Shown: positions 54,443 to 63,333 of the stretch, piece after piece | Numbering within the stretch: the first letter of the stretch is position 1 | How the letters are laid out: each line of letters starts with the position of its first letter | Source: DASUAS01 sp963809795 | Lineage (GTDB): Bacteria > Actinomycetota > Acidimicrobiia > IMCC26256 > DASPTH01 | DNA: 64,000 nucleotides | Direction of reading: 5' to 3' | NCBI GenBank assembly: GCA_963809795.1 | Contig: CAWELN010000018.1 | Location: 1 to 64,000 of the forward strand | The notes under the pieces: generated by a model | Told to the model about the DNA's origin: nothing | What the model saw: only the letters and a program-made list of their open reading frames with translations | The model's database searches: none | Made by a program: the position numbers and the translations under genes

Positions 54443-56578
54443 TCAGGCGCCGGGTGAGGCGACCGGTGCCTGCTGCTCCACGCCCGGGGGCTGCGGCGCG
54501 GGCGGGGTGGTGTCGGGGCGCGGTGCCGGCGGCAGCCCTGCGGCCTCGCGCTCGGCCCGCTTGCGGGCGTTCTGGGCCCGCAGGTCTTCCCCGACGGTGG
54601 GGATGATGCCCGACGGCTGACGCCCGATGCCGATACCGGCCAGCCCGGGACCGAGCCGCGACCACCACGTGAGGATGGTGTTGCTCGGGAACTGCGACGA
54701 GATCCAGGTGAAGCTGGACAGGAAGAATCCGCCGAGCACGGCACCGCTCACGACCGCGACGCCGCCGACGACGAGGAGCAGCAGGTAGGCGAGACCCTGC
54801 AGCATCTCGAAGTCCTGCACGGTGGCGGTGCCCTGGAAGATGCCGAGCAGCGCGCCCGCGAACCCCGCGATGGCGGCCGAGATGATGAACACGATCAGCT
54901 TGGTGGTGATCGGGTTGATCCCGACGGTGGCGCACGCCGCCGGGCTGTCGCCCAACGCGGTGAGCCGCCGGCCGAACCGGCTCTTGTGCAGCCAGACGAC
55001 GAGCACGCCGACGACGCCGAGCGCGGCGGTGCAGAAGAGCAGGGTGCCGACGTCCTGGCCCCAGTCGATGCCGAGGAAGTGGAAGGGCTGGCTGAAATCG
55101 AACCCGAGGATGTTCAACGCCTGGATCGGTTTGCCGTCGAAGCCGAGGATCTCCGGTTGCGGGAAGAAGAGGATGGCGGCCATCTGCGCGAACGCCATCG
55201 ACGCCAGCGCGAGGTAGAGGCCTTGCAGGCGCAGCGCCGGCAGCGCCATGGCCACGCCGAACGGGATCGCGAACAGCGACGCGACGGCGAGACCGCCGAT
55301 GGTGCCGAGCGAAGGGGCCCACTGCAGGAACGCGAACGCGCCGGCGCCGACGAAGGTGATCTGCGCGAGGGAGATCTGCTTCGACCAGCCGGTCAGCGGG
55401 ACGAGCGACACCATGATGAGGGCGGTGATGATGGTGAGGGTCAGCGTCCGCACGTCGACGCGCTCCGCGATCACGCCGAGGAACGCCACCACGACGAACA
55501 GGATCGCCATGCCCAGGACCGCGACCCTGATCTTCGGAATGCGCGGCGCGACCTGGCGGATCGCCTTCTTTCCTTCGATACGGGCCTGGGGCAGGAACAG
55601 CAGCGCCAGGAACAGCATGATCTGCGGAATGGCGAGCGGCGCCGTCGTCCACCGACCGGTCCAACTCAGGAAGTTCTGCTGGAACTCGAAGACCAGCCCG
55701 ATCAACAACCCACCCAAGAACGTCAACGGCAGGCTCTTCAACCGACCGATGATCGCCGCCGCGAACGCGGCCAGGATCAGCAGCGTGAGGGTCTGCACGT
55801 CGAGGGTGGCGAGCTCCTCGGCCAGGAAGATGCCGGCGACCGCCGCCATCGCCGAGCCCAACGCCCACGAGAACATCGAGACCATCCCCGGCTTGATGCC
55901 GTTGAGGCCCGCCAGCTCGCGGTTGTCGACCACTGCGCGCATCGCGACGCCGAGCCGGGTGCGCGAGAGCAGCACCTTGAGCCCGAGCGCGAGGCCGAGG
56001 CCGACGACGATGGTGATGAAGCGCGACCACGGCATCAGCGTCTCGCCGATCTGGAATCCGCTCGTGCCGAAGAACCGGTTGATGTGGCGCGTGTCCTGCG
56101 GGTCCCAGATCAGGCCCGCCAGCCCCATGAGGGCGAGCATGAGACCGATGGTGGTGACGATCTGCGCGACGAGGGGTGCGTCGGCGATCTTGCGCATCAG
56201 GGTGATCTCGATGATCGCGCCCATGATCGGCGCGGCCACGAACACGGTGAGCAAGAGTGCGACGAACGTCTGCACGCCCCAGCCGACCTGGATCTGCCAG
56301 AACACGTACGCCAGGAACATCCCGATCGCACCCTGGGCGAAGTTGAAGATGCCGGAGGTCGTGTACGTCACCACCAGACCGGTGGCGGCGACCGCGTACA
56401 CCGAGCCATAGGTGATCCCGGCGATCAGCCAGAACAAGAGCGAGTTGAAGGTGATGGGGCTGCCGGCCCAGGACTTCACGCAGATGAAGATCGTGAAGGC
56501 AGCGACGAAGAGGCCGGCGAACACCGTGCGCCGGGACTCTGCGGAGGTGCTGCGAACTCGCTGCGCAATCGCCGTCAT
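54443..56578 (-). CDS. Fused LivH-LivM-type ABC importer permease
   Basis: A 711-residue protein joining both permeases of a branched-chain amino-acid-type (HAAT) importer. Residues about 30-320 are LivH-like (GITYGSVYAVAATGLVVTYT, SGIFNFAQGAIGMFLAY, VDNRELAGLNGIKPGMVSMF). About 335-660 are LivM-like (GWSKQISLAQITFVGAGAFA, ALRLQGLYLALASMAFAQMA, FGRRLTALGDSPAACATVGI with the EAA-type loop). The last 50 residues are Pro/Ala-rich and cytosolic. ATG 56578 has GGGAG ahead. With the fused ATPases downstream on the map, it forms a two-polypeptide translocator. Confidence 0.92.
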   Translation of the reverse strand: MTAIAQRVRSTSAESRRTVFAGLFVAAFTIFICVKSWAGSPITFNSLLFWLIAGITYGSVYAVAATGLVVTYTTSGIFNFAQGAIGMFLAYVFWQIQVGWGVQTFVALLLTVFVAAPIMGAIIEITLMRKIADAPLVAQIVTTIGLMLALMGLAGLIWDPQDTRHINRFFGTSGFQIGETLMPWSRFITIVVGLGLALGLKVLLSRTRLGVAMRAVVDNRELAGLNGIKPGMVSMFSWALGSAMAAVAGIFLAEELATLDVQTLTLLILAAFAAAIIGRLKSLPLTFLGGLLIGLVFEFQQNFLSWTGRWTTAPLAIPQIMLFLALLFLPQARIEGKKAIRQVAPRIPKIRVAVLGMAILFVVVAFLGVIAERVDVRTLTLTIITALIMVSLVPLTGWSKQISLAQITFVGAGAFAFLQWAPSLGTIGGLAVASLFAIPFGVAMALPALRLQGLYLALASMAFAQMAAILFFPQPEILGFDGKPIQALNILGFDFSQPFHFLGIDWGQDVGTLLFCTAALGVVGVLVVWLHKSRFGRRLTALGDSPAACATVGINPITTKLIVFIISAAIAGFAGALLGIFQGTATVQDFEMLQGLAYLLLLVVGGVAVVSGAVLGGFFLSSFTWISSQFPSNTILTWWSRLGPGLAGIGIGRQPSGIIPTVGEDLRAQNARKRAEREAAGLPPAPRPDTTPPAPQPPGVEQQAPVASPGA

Positions 56579-56668
56579 GTCGCTCCCAAGATGTTCAACT
56601 CTGTCACGGTGGGAGAGGCCGGCGCCACCATGCGGACCATGGTGCCGGGCCCCCCAGGCCGGCTGGAT

Positions 56669-56929
56669 CAGTACACGTCGAGCTTCACGTGCACCACGTT
56701 CTTCTTCGCAATCGAAGGTACCAACCTCGGCCGGAAAGAGCCGCTCGAGGTCTTGTCCAACGCGTAGACGCGGAACCCGTCCGGCTTGTCCGCTCCTGCG
56801 TACTTCACGAAGTTCTCGCAGCATCGGCGCTTCGTCGCCGGCCGCGCCTTCGGTGGCCGAGGTGGTCACCAACCTTCTCACCGAAGCCACGAGGATGGTG
56901 GCGAACGCCAACCATCGCGATGGCTTCAT
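56669..56929 (-). pseudogene. Solute-binding protein remnant, internally deleted
   Basis: ATG 56929 follows GGGGGGAAGC and begins a signal peptide, MKPSRWLAFATILVASV. After about 30 residues and one frameshift the sequence jumps to CENFVKYAGADKPDGFRVYA and ends IAKKNVVHVKLDVY and TGA. That second part matches the C-terminal third of HAAT solute-binding proteins, so the whole middle is missing. It is a short paralogue of the next gene (compare its GNFVKYTGADK). It is preceded by a copy of the same operator at nearly the same distance. Confidence 0.7.
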
Positions 56930-56962
56930 GCTTCCCCCCTGGAAGATGCAGACCACGCCGCC

Positions 56963-56983
56963 AATCTGACGGGTCGTCAGGTT
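56963..56983. promoter_or_regulatory. Inverted-repeat operator, copy 1
   Basis: AATCTGACG-GGT-CGTCAGGTT: 9-base arms with one mismatch and a 3-base spacer, 33 bases upstream of the remnant's ATG (56929). It matches copy 2 at 58505-58525 and suggests a TetR-type repressor site. Confidence 0.75.
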
Positions 56984-57087
56984 TCGGCGCGCAGCATAGA
57001 ACGACCGACCTCTCCCGACAAGGCACCCGTGACGCGGAGGTGCCCCCGCACGAGCGGGGGCCCACCGACGGTCGAGCACACCCGTCG

Positions 57088-58474
57088 TCAACACGTTCCC
57101 ACTCGACGCGTCGCCGGCTCAGCTCGGTGCCGTACGACGTCGAGCTTGCGGGTGATGATGCCGTTCTTGCCAGCACTCGAAGGTGCCGGGCTTGGTCGGG
57201 CTCACCCGCACGAACGTCACCGTTCTTCACCTGCATGGAGCACGCTGCAGTTCGAGATCTTGCGGCCCGCGAGGTCGATGGGCCGAACATGCCGTCGGCG
57301 TCGAACTTGTGGATCTTGTTCAACTCCTCGAAGATCGTCTTGCGGGTGACGCCGTTGACGCCGCCGTGCCTTGACCGCGTCGTTCACCGCGTCGCGGAAG
57401 GCGATGCCGCCGACCAGGCGTAGGCGCCGAAGCCCGTCCGACCTTGTCGGCACCGGTGTACTTCACGAAGTTGCCGAGCATCGGGTTGGCCTTCTGGTCC
57501 GCCTTGCTGTAGAAGGGCAGGTACAGCGTGTCGACGTACTGCACCCTCGACGTCACTGCCACCGGCGCTCAGGAACGCTTGTCGTAGCAACCCACGCTGC
57601 AGTCCCACACCTTCACGCCGGTGAGGCCCTGGAGCGTCGCTTCCTTGCGCATGAGCACCATGGCGTTGGCGGTGATCGCCTGGCCGTAGTTCGAGCCGTC
57701 GTTCTTCATCGCCTGGATGACCGGCGTGTAGGCCGACTGGGGCGCGAAGCCCGGGATGTCGAAGTCCTTGTCGGACTTGAGCCGATGTCGCGCAGCGGCC
57801 CCGAGGCTGACGAACGACGAGTCACGGGCCGACTTCGAGTCGTTGCCGAACACGTAGACGCCGTGCAGCTTCCCCTGGCCGAACTTCTGGTTGTAGTAGC
57901 AGCCGCGTGACACGTTGGCGAGGAAGGTCTGCGGGTGCTGATCCTTCGGTCGCGCAGATCACCTGCGGCGGCGCGATCGGGAACGACTGGTCGGAGCACT
58001 GCTGGACCAGCGCGGTGGTGACGAACGGGATGTCGGGCAGGCCGGTCACCGCGCCGGTCGAGTCCTTGCAGTTGCGCATGTTGTCGACCGAGGTGAGGAA
58101 CACCGACGACGTGCCGACCATGGCGACGTCGTTCGGGCACGCCTGGATCTCGGCGTTGGTGGTGGCGTTCGGGTTCAGCTTCGAGTCGTAGAAGTCGACC
58201 ACGACCTTGCGGCCGGCGAGGCCGCCGCCACCGGCCTTGCTGTTCAGGTACTTGGCCGACGCCCTCGACCGCGTCCTTCGACCCTTGAAGAGGTTGGGCA
58301 CGATCGGTGTTGTCGACGTCGGCGATGACCGCGATGTGGATCTCCTTGGCGGTGATCCCCACGTCGGTCGCCTTGGGCGTCTCGCTGCCCGACTGCGCAC
58401 TCGCCGTTGTGCTCAACCCCGCGCACGCCGGCCACGATCGCGACGCACAACGCCGCCCCCCAAATTCGTTTCAT
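57088..58474 (-). pseudogene. HAAT-family solute-binding protein, many frameshifts
   Basis: Periplasmic-type (lipoprotein or secreted) binding protein of the branched-chain importer. ATG 58474 begins MKRIWGAALCVAIVAGV; then fragments in alternating frames give KATDVGITAKEIHIAVIADV, KYLNSKAGGGGLAGRKVVVD, VAMVGTSSVFLTSVDNMRNC, CYYNQKFGQGKLHGVYVFGN, FAPQSAYTPVIQAMKNDGSN, QYVDTLYLPFYSKADQKANP and KIHKFDADGMFGP, in the order of a family-5/6 binding protein. At least eight 1-bp shifts are needed. The end is not certain (TGA at 57088-57090 is one candidate). Ligand probably an organic acid or amino-acid-like molecule. Confidence 0.8.
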
Positions 58475-58504
58475 GCTCCCCAGCTCCTGACCTCGGACGG
58501 TCTG

Positions 58505-58525
58505 AATCTGACGACTCGTCAGATT
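58505..58525. promoter_or_regulatory. Inverted-repeat operator, copy 2
   Basis: AATCTGACG-ACT-CGTCAGATT is a perfect 9-base inverted repeat with 3-base spacer, 30 bases upstream of the binding-protein ATG (58474). Same sequence and position as copy 1 before the remnant gene, so both genes belong, or belonged, to one regulon. The regulator gene is not in the window. Confidence 0.8.
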
Positions 58526-58604
58526 GGGAGGGGAGCATACGCCAGTGCGACCACCGAGTGGGCGCGGGCACCGAAGGCGGTTGCGCTGACCGGTGAGGGT
58601 CGGG

Positions 58605-60185
58605 TCAGGTGGAGATGGAACCGCCGAGGTACGCGTCCTGCAGTGCCTCCGCCACATCCGGCGGCGAGCCCTCGAACTGGATCTGCCCGTGCAGGATGAT
58701 GGCGGCGATGTCCGCGACGTCGAGCACCTCGTGGGCGAACTGCTCGACGACGAGGATCGAGACGTCATCCGCCGCGATGCGCTTCACGACGTCGTAGAGC
58801 TCGGAGACGACGAGCGGTGCGAGCCCCATGGACAGCTCGTCGAGCAACAGGACCTTCGGGTCGGTGCCGATGGCGCGCGCGATCGCGAGCATCTGCTGTT
58901 CACCACCGGACAACGTGCCGGCCGTCTGCTTACGGCGCTCCTTCAACCGCGGGAAACGCATGTACGTGCGCTCTTCGACGGTCGACAACGACACCCCGCT
59001 GTAGGTCATCGTGCGGAGGTTCTCGAGCACGGTGAGGTTGGGGAAGATGCCGCGGCCCTCGGGGATGGTGCACAGGCCGTCGCGCGCCAGGCGGTCGGAA
59101 GCGCGACCGTTGATCCGGTTGCCCAGGAACCGCACCTCGCCGGCGGTGGGGTTGAGCCGGCCGCTGGCCACCTTGAGCGTGGTGCTCTTGCCCGCACCGT
59201 TGGGTCCGAGGAGCGCGTAGACCGTGCCGGGCGCGATCGTGATGTTCACGCCGTGGAGCACGTCGATGCTGCCGTAGGCCGCCTTCACGTTGATGAGCTC
59301 GATGGCGGCTCCGGGCGTGGGCGTCCCGGGCGCGGTCGCCTCGGAGATCGACACCACCGGCGCGGCGCCGTTGGGCGCGTCGGACTCCGCCTGCACCTCG
59401 CTCTGCAGCGCCGACACCTCCTCGAGGAGGGCCTGCTGCTCCTCCGGCACTTCCTCCGCCTCGTCGCCCTCGCCGAGGTACGCGGCGCGCACGAGTGGGT
59501 TCTCCTGCACCTCGGTGGGGGTGCCGTAGGCGATGATCTGCCCGAAGTCGAGCACGTGGATGTGGTGGCACACGCTCATCACCAGGCCCATGTCGTGCTC
59601 GACGAGCAGGATGGCGAGGCCGGTGGCGGCGAGCTCGATCAGCAGCTCGGCGAGCTCGGTGGTCTCGGACTCGTTGAGGCCGGCCGACGGCTCGTCGAGC
59701 AGCACCACCCGTGGTTTGGTGGCCAACGCCCGGGCCATCTCGACCAGCCGCTGCGTGCCGGTGGACAGACGGTCGACCCGTTCCTTCGCCACCGACGTGA
59801 GCCCGAGGCGCTCGATCAGCTCGTCGACGAGGTCACCGGGCTTGAACCGTTCGCGGGACCAGCCGCGTCGCATCTCCGCCGCGACCAGGACGTTGTCGCG
59901 CACGCTGAGGGTGCTGAACGTCTCCAGCCGCTGGAAGGTGCGGCCGATCCCGAGGCGGGCCCGCTGATGGGGCTTCGCGTTCGTGATGTCGCGAGCGTCG
60001 AGGACCACGGTGCCGCCGGTGGGCGGTTGCAGTCCGGTGATGACGTTGAACAGCGTCGTCTTCCCGGCGCCGTTCGGACCGATGAGACCGGTCACTTCGT
60101 TCTCGGGCACGTCGATGGTGACGGCGGACAGTGCTTGGAGACCACCGAAACGCACCGAGACTGAGTCGACGTTGAGCAGCGCCAC
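58605..60185 (-). CDS. Fused LivG-LivF-type ABC importer ATPase
   Basis: A 526-residue protein with two complete ABC ATPase domains. The first (1-245, LivG-like) has GPNGAGKTTLFNVITGL, RLSTGTQRLVEMARALATKP and VVLLDEPSAGLN. A Glu/Ala-rich linker (about 246-300) joins the second (LivF-like): GPNGAGKSTTLKVASG, TLSGGEQQMLAIARAIGTDP and VLLLDELSMGLAP. The first signature motif reads LSTGTQ rather than LSGGQ. GTG 60185 starts the first domain. It energises the fused permease for uptake of branched-chain-type solutes. Confidence 0.93.
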   Translation of the reverse strand: MALLNVDSVSVRFGGLQALSAVTIDVPENEVTGLIGPNGAGKTTLFNVITGLQPPTGGTVVLDARDITNAKPHQRARLGIGRTFQRLETFSTLSVRDNVLVAAEMRRGWSRERFKPGDLVDELIERLGLTSVAKERVDRLSTGTQRLVEMARALATKPRVVLLDEPSAGLNESETTELAELLIELAATGLAILLVEHDMGLVMSVCHHIHVLDFGQIIAYGTPTEVQENPLVRAAYLGEGDEAEEVPEEQQALLEEVSALQSEVQAESDAPNGAAPVVSISEATAPGTPTPGAAIELINVKAAYGSIDVLHGVNITIAPGTVYALLGPNGAGKSTTLKVASGRLNPTAGEVRFLGNRINGRASDRLARDGLCTIPEGRGIFPNLTVLENLRTMTYSGVSLSTVEERTYMRFPRLKERRKQTAGTLSGGEQQMLAIARAIGTDPKVLLLDELSMGLAPLVVSELYDVVKRIAADDVSILVVEQFAHEVLDVADIAAIILHGQIQFEGSPPDVAEALQDAYLGGSIST

Positions 60186-60240
60186 GATCCACGAACATAC
60201 CCGAAGTGCTGTCGACGGTCATCCGTGGAGCGCGGTCGGG

Positions 60241-60939
60241 TCAGCCGCCGAAATCCACCGCCACCCAGACGCGCCCATCAGGGCTGTACGCGATGCCGAC
60301 CCCGGCGGCGCGGTAGGTGCCGTTGAGGATGTTCTCGCGGTGGGGCGGCGACTGCATCCACGCCGACTCCATCTGGCCGGGCGTCAAGCTCGCGGCGCCG
60401 TCGAGGATGTTCTCGGCGATGGTGTTGAACGTGGTGGCGGCAAGGATGCGGTTGAGATCCTGATGGGTCAGCGACCCGTGCTGCGCCATCCAGTTCGCCC
60501 AGTCCTGCGCGAAGCCTGCCAGCTGGCCGTTGCCGCACAGCGCGCCGAGGCCATTCGCGGCGCGGTCGCCGTTCATCGCGTCGATGATGGCGCTGCCCGA
60601 GCCGTCACACGCGGGCGCCGGCCCCGCAGGTGGTGGGGCGGCCTCGGCCGGGGCGGGCGCGGGCGGGGCCGGTGGAGCGGCCGGGGCCGGGGCCGGGGCC
60701 GCGGCGGGCGGCGGCGCGATCGTCGTGGTGGTGCTCGTCGTCGTGGTGGAGGTCGTGGTCGACGTGGTCGTCGAGGACGTCGCCGTCCGGTGCGGGGCGC
60801 TGGTCCCGGTGCGCCCGGCCGCGCCGACCGCGGGCCCGCCGTCACGACCCTGCGCCACGAACGCGAGCAGCGAGGCGGCGACCACGGCGAGCGCGATGGC
60901 GCCCGCGACCACGAGGCCTCGCCCGCGGATCCGTCCCAC
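60241..60939 (-). CDS. Secreted CAP/SCP-domain protein with Thr/Ser and Pro/Ala linker
   Basis: A 232-residue protein: a membrane-spanning or signal segment (VVAGAIALAVVAASLLAFVA), a mucin-like linker of Ser/Thr repeats then Pro/Ala repeats (about 45-108), and a CAP domain (IIDAMNGDRAANGLGALCGN, FAQDWANWMAQHGSLTHQDL, NIAENIL-type TIAENILDGA, PPHRENILNGTYRAAGVGIA). It is likely surface-anchored or secreted. CAP proteins of bacteria are mostly of unknown activity. Its stop is 55 bases from the start of the fused ATPase on the same strand. Confidence 0.88.
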   Translation of the reverse strand: MGRIRGRGLVVAGAIALAVVAASLLAFVAQGRDGGPAVGAAGRTGTSAPHRTATSSTTTSTTTSTTTTSTTTTIAPPPAAAPAPAPAAPPAPPAPAPAEAAPPPAGPAPACDGSGSAIIDAMNGDRAANGLGALCGNGQLAGFAQDWANWMAQHGSLTHQDLNRILAATTFNTIAENILDGAASLTPGQMESAWMQSPPHRENILNGTYRAAGVGIAYSPDGRVWVAVDFGG

Positions 60940-61002
60940 CGGTCGCGGATCGGCAGGGGCGGGGCGCCCCTTGAGGACGGCGCGGCGAGATGCGCGGCGA
61001 GG

Positions 61003-62313
61003 TCAGCCGTTCTTGGGAAGCTCCCGGAACGCCTTGCCCTTGTCGGCATTGGGTTCCTTGGGCAGGCCCAGGACCCGCTCGCCGAGGATGTTGTGCTGGA
61101 TCTCGTCGGTGCCGCCGTAGATCTGGGGGGCCTGGGCGAAGAGCATCGACTCGGTGATGCCGGGCTGCACCGCGCCGTCGGTCGCCACCGCCAGCGTCTC
61201 CGCGTCGGCGGCATCGTAGGCATGCAGCGTTGCGTACGGGCCGAGGATCCGGCCGCTCAGGTCGCGGGACAGGCGCAGGATGCGGCTCATCGACAGCTTC
61301 GCGATGTTGCCGAGACCGGGGAGCTCGCCGCCCGCGCGCGACAGCGCCCGCTGGCGCAGGTTCGTGTACCGGGCGATCTCGTTCAGGGTGTAGAGCTGCG
61401 CGAGCTGCTGACGGACCTCGGCGTCGGCGATCGTGCCGTTGGCCCGGGCCAGCGCGGTGAGGTTCTGCACCGACGTCGGCGACCCGCCACCACCGCCGCT
61501 GGTGAGATCGCGGGTGCGGAGGAAGTCGCCGGCGCGGCGGGCGAGGTCGCCGCCGACGGTTCCCGGGAGCGCGGCCACGCTGCCGCCGCCCCCGCCGGCG
61601 CCGAGCCCGCTGCGCTCGAACATCAGCGTCGTGTTGGCGACCGCCCAGCCGTTGTTGAGGCCGCCGATGGCGGCGTCGTTCGGGACGCGCACGTCGGTGA
61701 GGAAGACCTCGTTGAACATCGCCCGCCCGGTGAGCTCGCGTAGCGGGCGGATCTCGACCCCGGGCTGGTGCATGTCGAGTGCGAAGTAGGTGATGCCCTG
61801 ATGCTTGGCGACGTCGGGGTCGGTGCGGGCGAGCAGCATGCCGAGATCGGACCAGTGCCCGCCCGAGGTCCACACCTTCTGGCCGTTCACGACCCATTCG
61901 TCGCCGTCGAGCTCGGCGCGGGTGTTCAGCCCGGCGAGGTCGGAGCCCGCGCCCGGCTCGCTGAACAGCTGGCACCAGGCCTTCTTGCCGGTGACGATGT
62001 CGAGCAGGTAGCGCTGCTTCTGCTCCTCGGTGCCGTGGACGATGATGGTCGGACCCGCGAGCAGCGTGCCGAGCCCGCCGGGCGCGCCCAGCGCCCCGAA
62101 CGTGCCGATGGTCTGCATGACCCGGACGCCCTCGGCGCGCGAGAGGCCCTTCCCGTACCACTCGACCGGCCACGTGGGCACGGCCCAGCCCGACCGCCCC
62201 AGCCGGTCCCACCACTCCTCCACCGTGAGGTCGGGGTCCCAGTGCTCCTCGAGCCAGGTGGTGACCTCGGCGGTCAGGTCGTCGGTGGCGACGGCATCGG
62301 TGGTGGCGGTCAT
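61003..62313 (-). CDS. Acyl-CoA dehydrogenase, long-chain/FadE-like
   Basis: A 436-residue acyl-CoA dehydrogenase. WPVEWYGKGLSRAEGVRVMQ, QLFSEPGAGSDLAGLNTRAE, VNGQKVWTSGGHWSDLGMLL, GGSPTSVQNLTALARANGTI and QAPQIYGGTDEIQHNILGER mark the FadE-type family used in fatty-acid and sterol side-chain breakdown. The Gly-rich loop GLGAGGGGGSVAALPG near 235 is notable. ATG 62313 follows GGGAGGG. It lies 24 bases after the HSD17B4-like SDR stop, so they are one operon. Confidence 0.93.
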   Translation of the reverse strand: MTATTDAVATDDLTAEVTTWLEEHWDPDLTVEEWWDRLGRSGWAVPTWPVEWYGKGLSRAEGVRVMQTIGTFGALGAPGGLGTLLAGPTIIVHGTEEQKQRYLLDIVTGKKAWCQLFSEPGAGSDLAGLNTRAELDGDEWVVNGQKVWTSGGHWSDLGMLLARTDPDVAKHQGITYFALDMHQPGVEIRPLRELTGRAMFNEVFLTDVRVPNDAAIGGLNNGWAVANTTLMFERSGLGAGGGGGSVAALPGTVGGDLARRAGDFLRTRDLTSGGGGGSPTSVQNLTALARANGTIADAEVRQQLAQLYTLNEIARYTNLRQRALSRAGGELPGLGNIAKLSMSRILRLSRDLSGRILGPYATLHAYDAADAETLAVATDGAVQPGITESMLFAQAPQIYGGTDEIQHNILGERVLGLPKEPNADKGKAFRELPKNG

Positions 62314-62337
62314 GCTTCCCTCCCCCGTCGGGTCGGC

Positions 62338-63240
62338 TCAGCCGAGCAGCTTGGCGACGACGCGCAGCTCGTCGGTGGCGTTCCGCATGAGCGTGAAGTC
62401 GTCGGTGCGCTCGATCTCGTCGAAGTGGTCGCGCACGTCCTCGACCGTCAACGGCGCGTCCCGCTCGAGGTATCCGGGGCCCTCCGCCACGAAGATGCGG
62501 GCCACCCGCCCACCGCCGACGGAGTAGGTGTGGCCCGAGACCGGGCAGTCCTCGTGCACGAGCCATGCCACGACCGGTGACACGAGCCCGGGCGCCAGCT
62601 TGTCGGCCAGCTCGTCGCCGAAGATCTCGCGCGTCATGCGGGTGCCGGCCGTCGGCGCGATCGCGTTGACCTTGATGTTGGCGCGCTCGCCCTCCTGGGC
62701 GAGCACGTGGGCGAGTCCCACGAGTCCCATCTTGGCGGCGCCGTAGTTGGCCTGGCCGAAGTTGCCGAAGATGCCGGCCGACGACGCGGTGACCACGATG
62801 CGCCCGTACGACTGCTCGCGCATGTGCACCCATGCCGGCTGGGTGACGTAGAACGCGCCGCGCAGGTGCACGTCGATCACCGGATCGACGAGGTCGGGCG
62901 TCATGTTGTGGAAGCTCTTGTCCCGCAGGATGCCGGCGTTGTTCACCACGATGTCGATGCGTCCGAAGCTGTCGAGCGCGGTCTGCACGATGGCCGCACC
63001 GCCTTCGGGCGTCGCCACCGAGTTGGTGTCGAGCACGGCTTCCCCGCCGGCGGCCGCGATCTCGTCGACGACCTGCTGGCCGGGGCCGGCGTCGCCGCCC
63101 GTGCCGTCGACCGCGCCGCCCACATCGTTGACGACCACCATGGCGCCCCGGCCGGCGAGCAGCAGCGCGTGCTCCCGTCCCAGGCCACCGCCCGCGCCGG
63201 TGACGATCGCCACCCTGCCGTCGAAACCGAGATCCGCCAT
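62338..63240 (-). CDS. HSD17B4/peroxisomal-type SDR
   Basis: A 300-residue SDR like the dehydrogenase part of multifunctional protein 2. VAIVTGAGGGLGREHALLLA and VVVNDVGGAVDGTG bind NAD, NNAGILRDKSFHNM, VTASSAGIFGNFGQANYGAA and YGAAKMGLVG give the Asn-Ser-Tyr-Lys tetrad, followed by the typical C-terminal part of the group. It oxidises 3-hydroxyacyl-CoA or related steroid intermediates, fitting the adjacent acyl-CoA dehydrogenase. ATG 63240 starts the fold; the frame is open upstream into the divergent gene without support. Confidence 0.92.
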   Translation of the reverse strand: MADLGFDGRVAIVTGAGGGLGREHALLLAGRGAMVVVNDVGGAVDGTGGDAGPGQQVVDEIAAAGGEAVLDTNSVATPEGGAAIVQTALDSFGRIDIVVNNAGILRDKSFHNMTPDLVDPVIDVHLRGAFYVTQPAWVHMREQSYGRIVVTASSAGIFGNFGQANYGAAKMGLVGLAHVLAQEGERANIKVNAIAPTAGTRMTREIFGDELADKLAPGLVSPVVAWLVHEDCPVSGHTYSVGGGRVARIFVAEGPGYLERDAPLTVEDVRDHFDEIERTDDFTLMRNATDELRVVAKLLG

Positions 63241-63333
63241 CGTCGCTCCACGCCGAGTCCGTTGCTTGACCGACCACACCGTAGTGGCGTCGGGGCCCGA
63301 GCTTCCCGGCCGCGCGCCTGCAAGACTCCCGGC

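Noticed and set aside
54986..56767. 593-codon forward frame opposite the fused permease
   Set aside because: Composition is Asp/Arg/Gln-rich and follows the antisense of hydrophobic helices; the reverse-strand permease is unmistakable.
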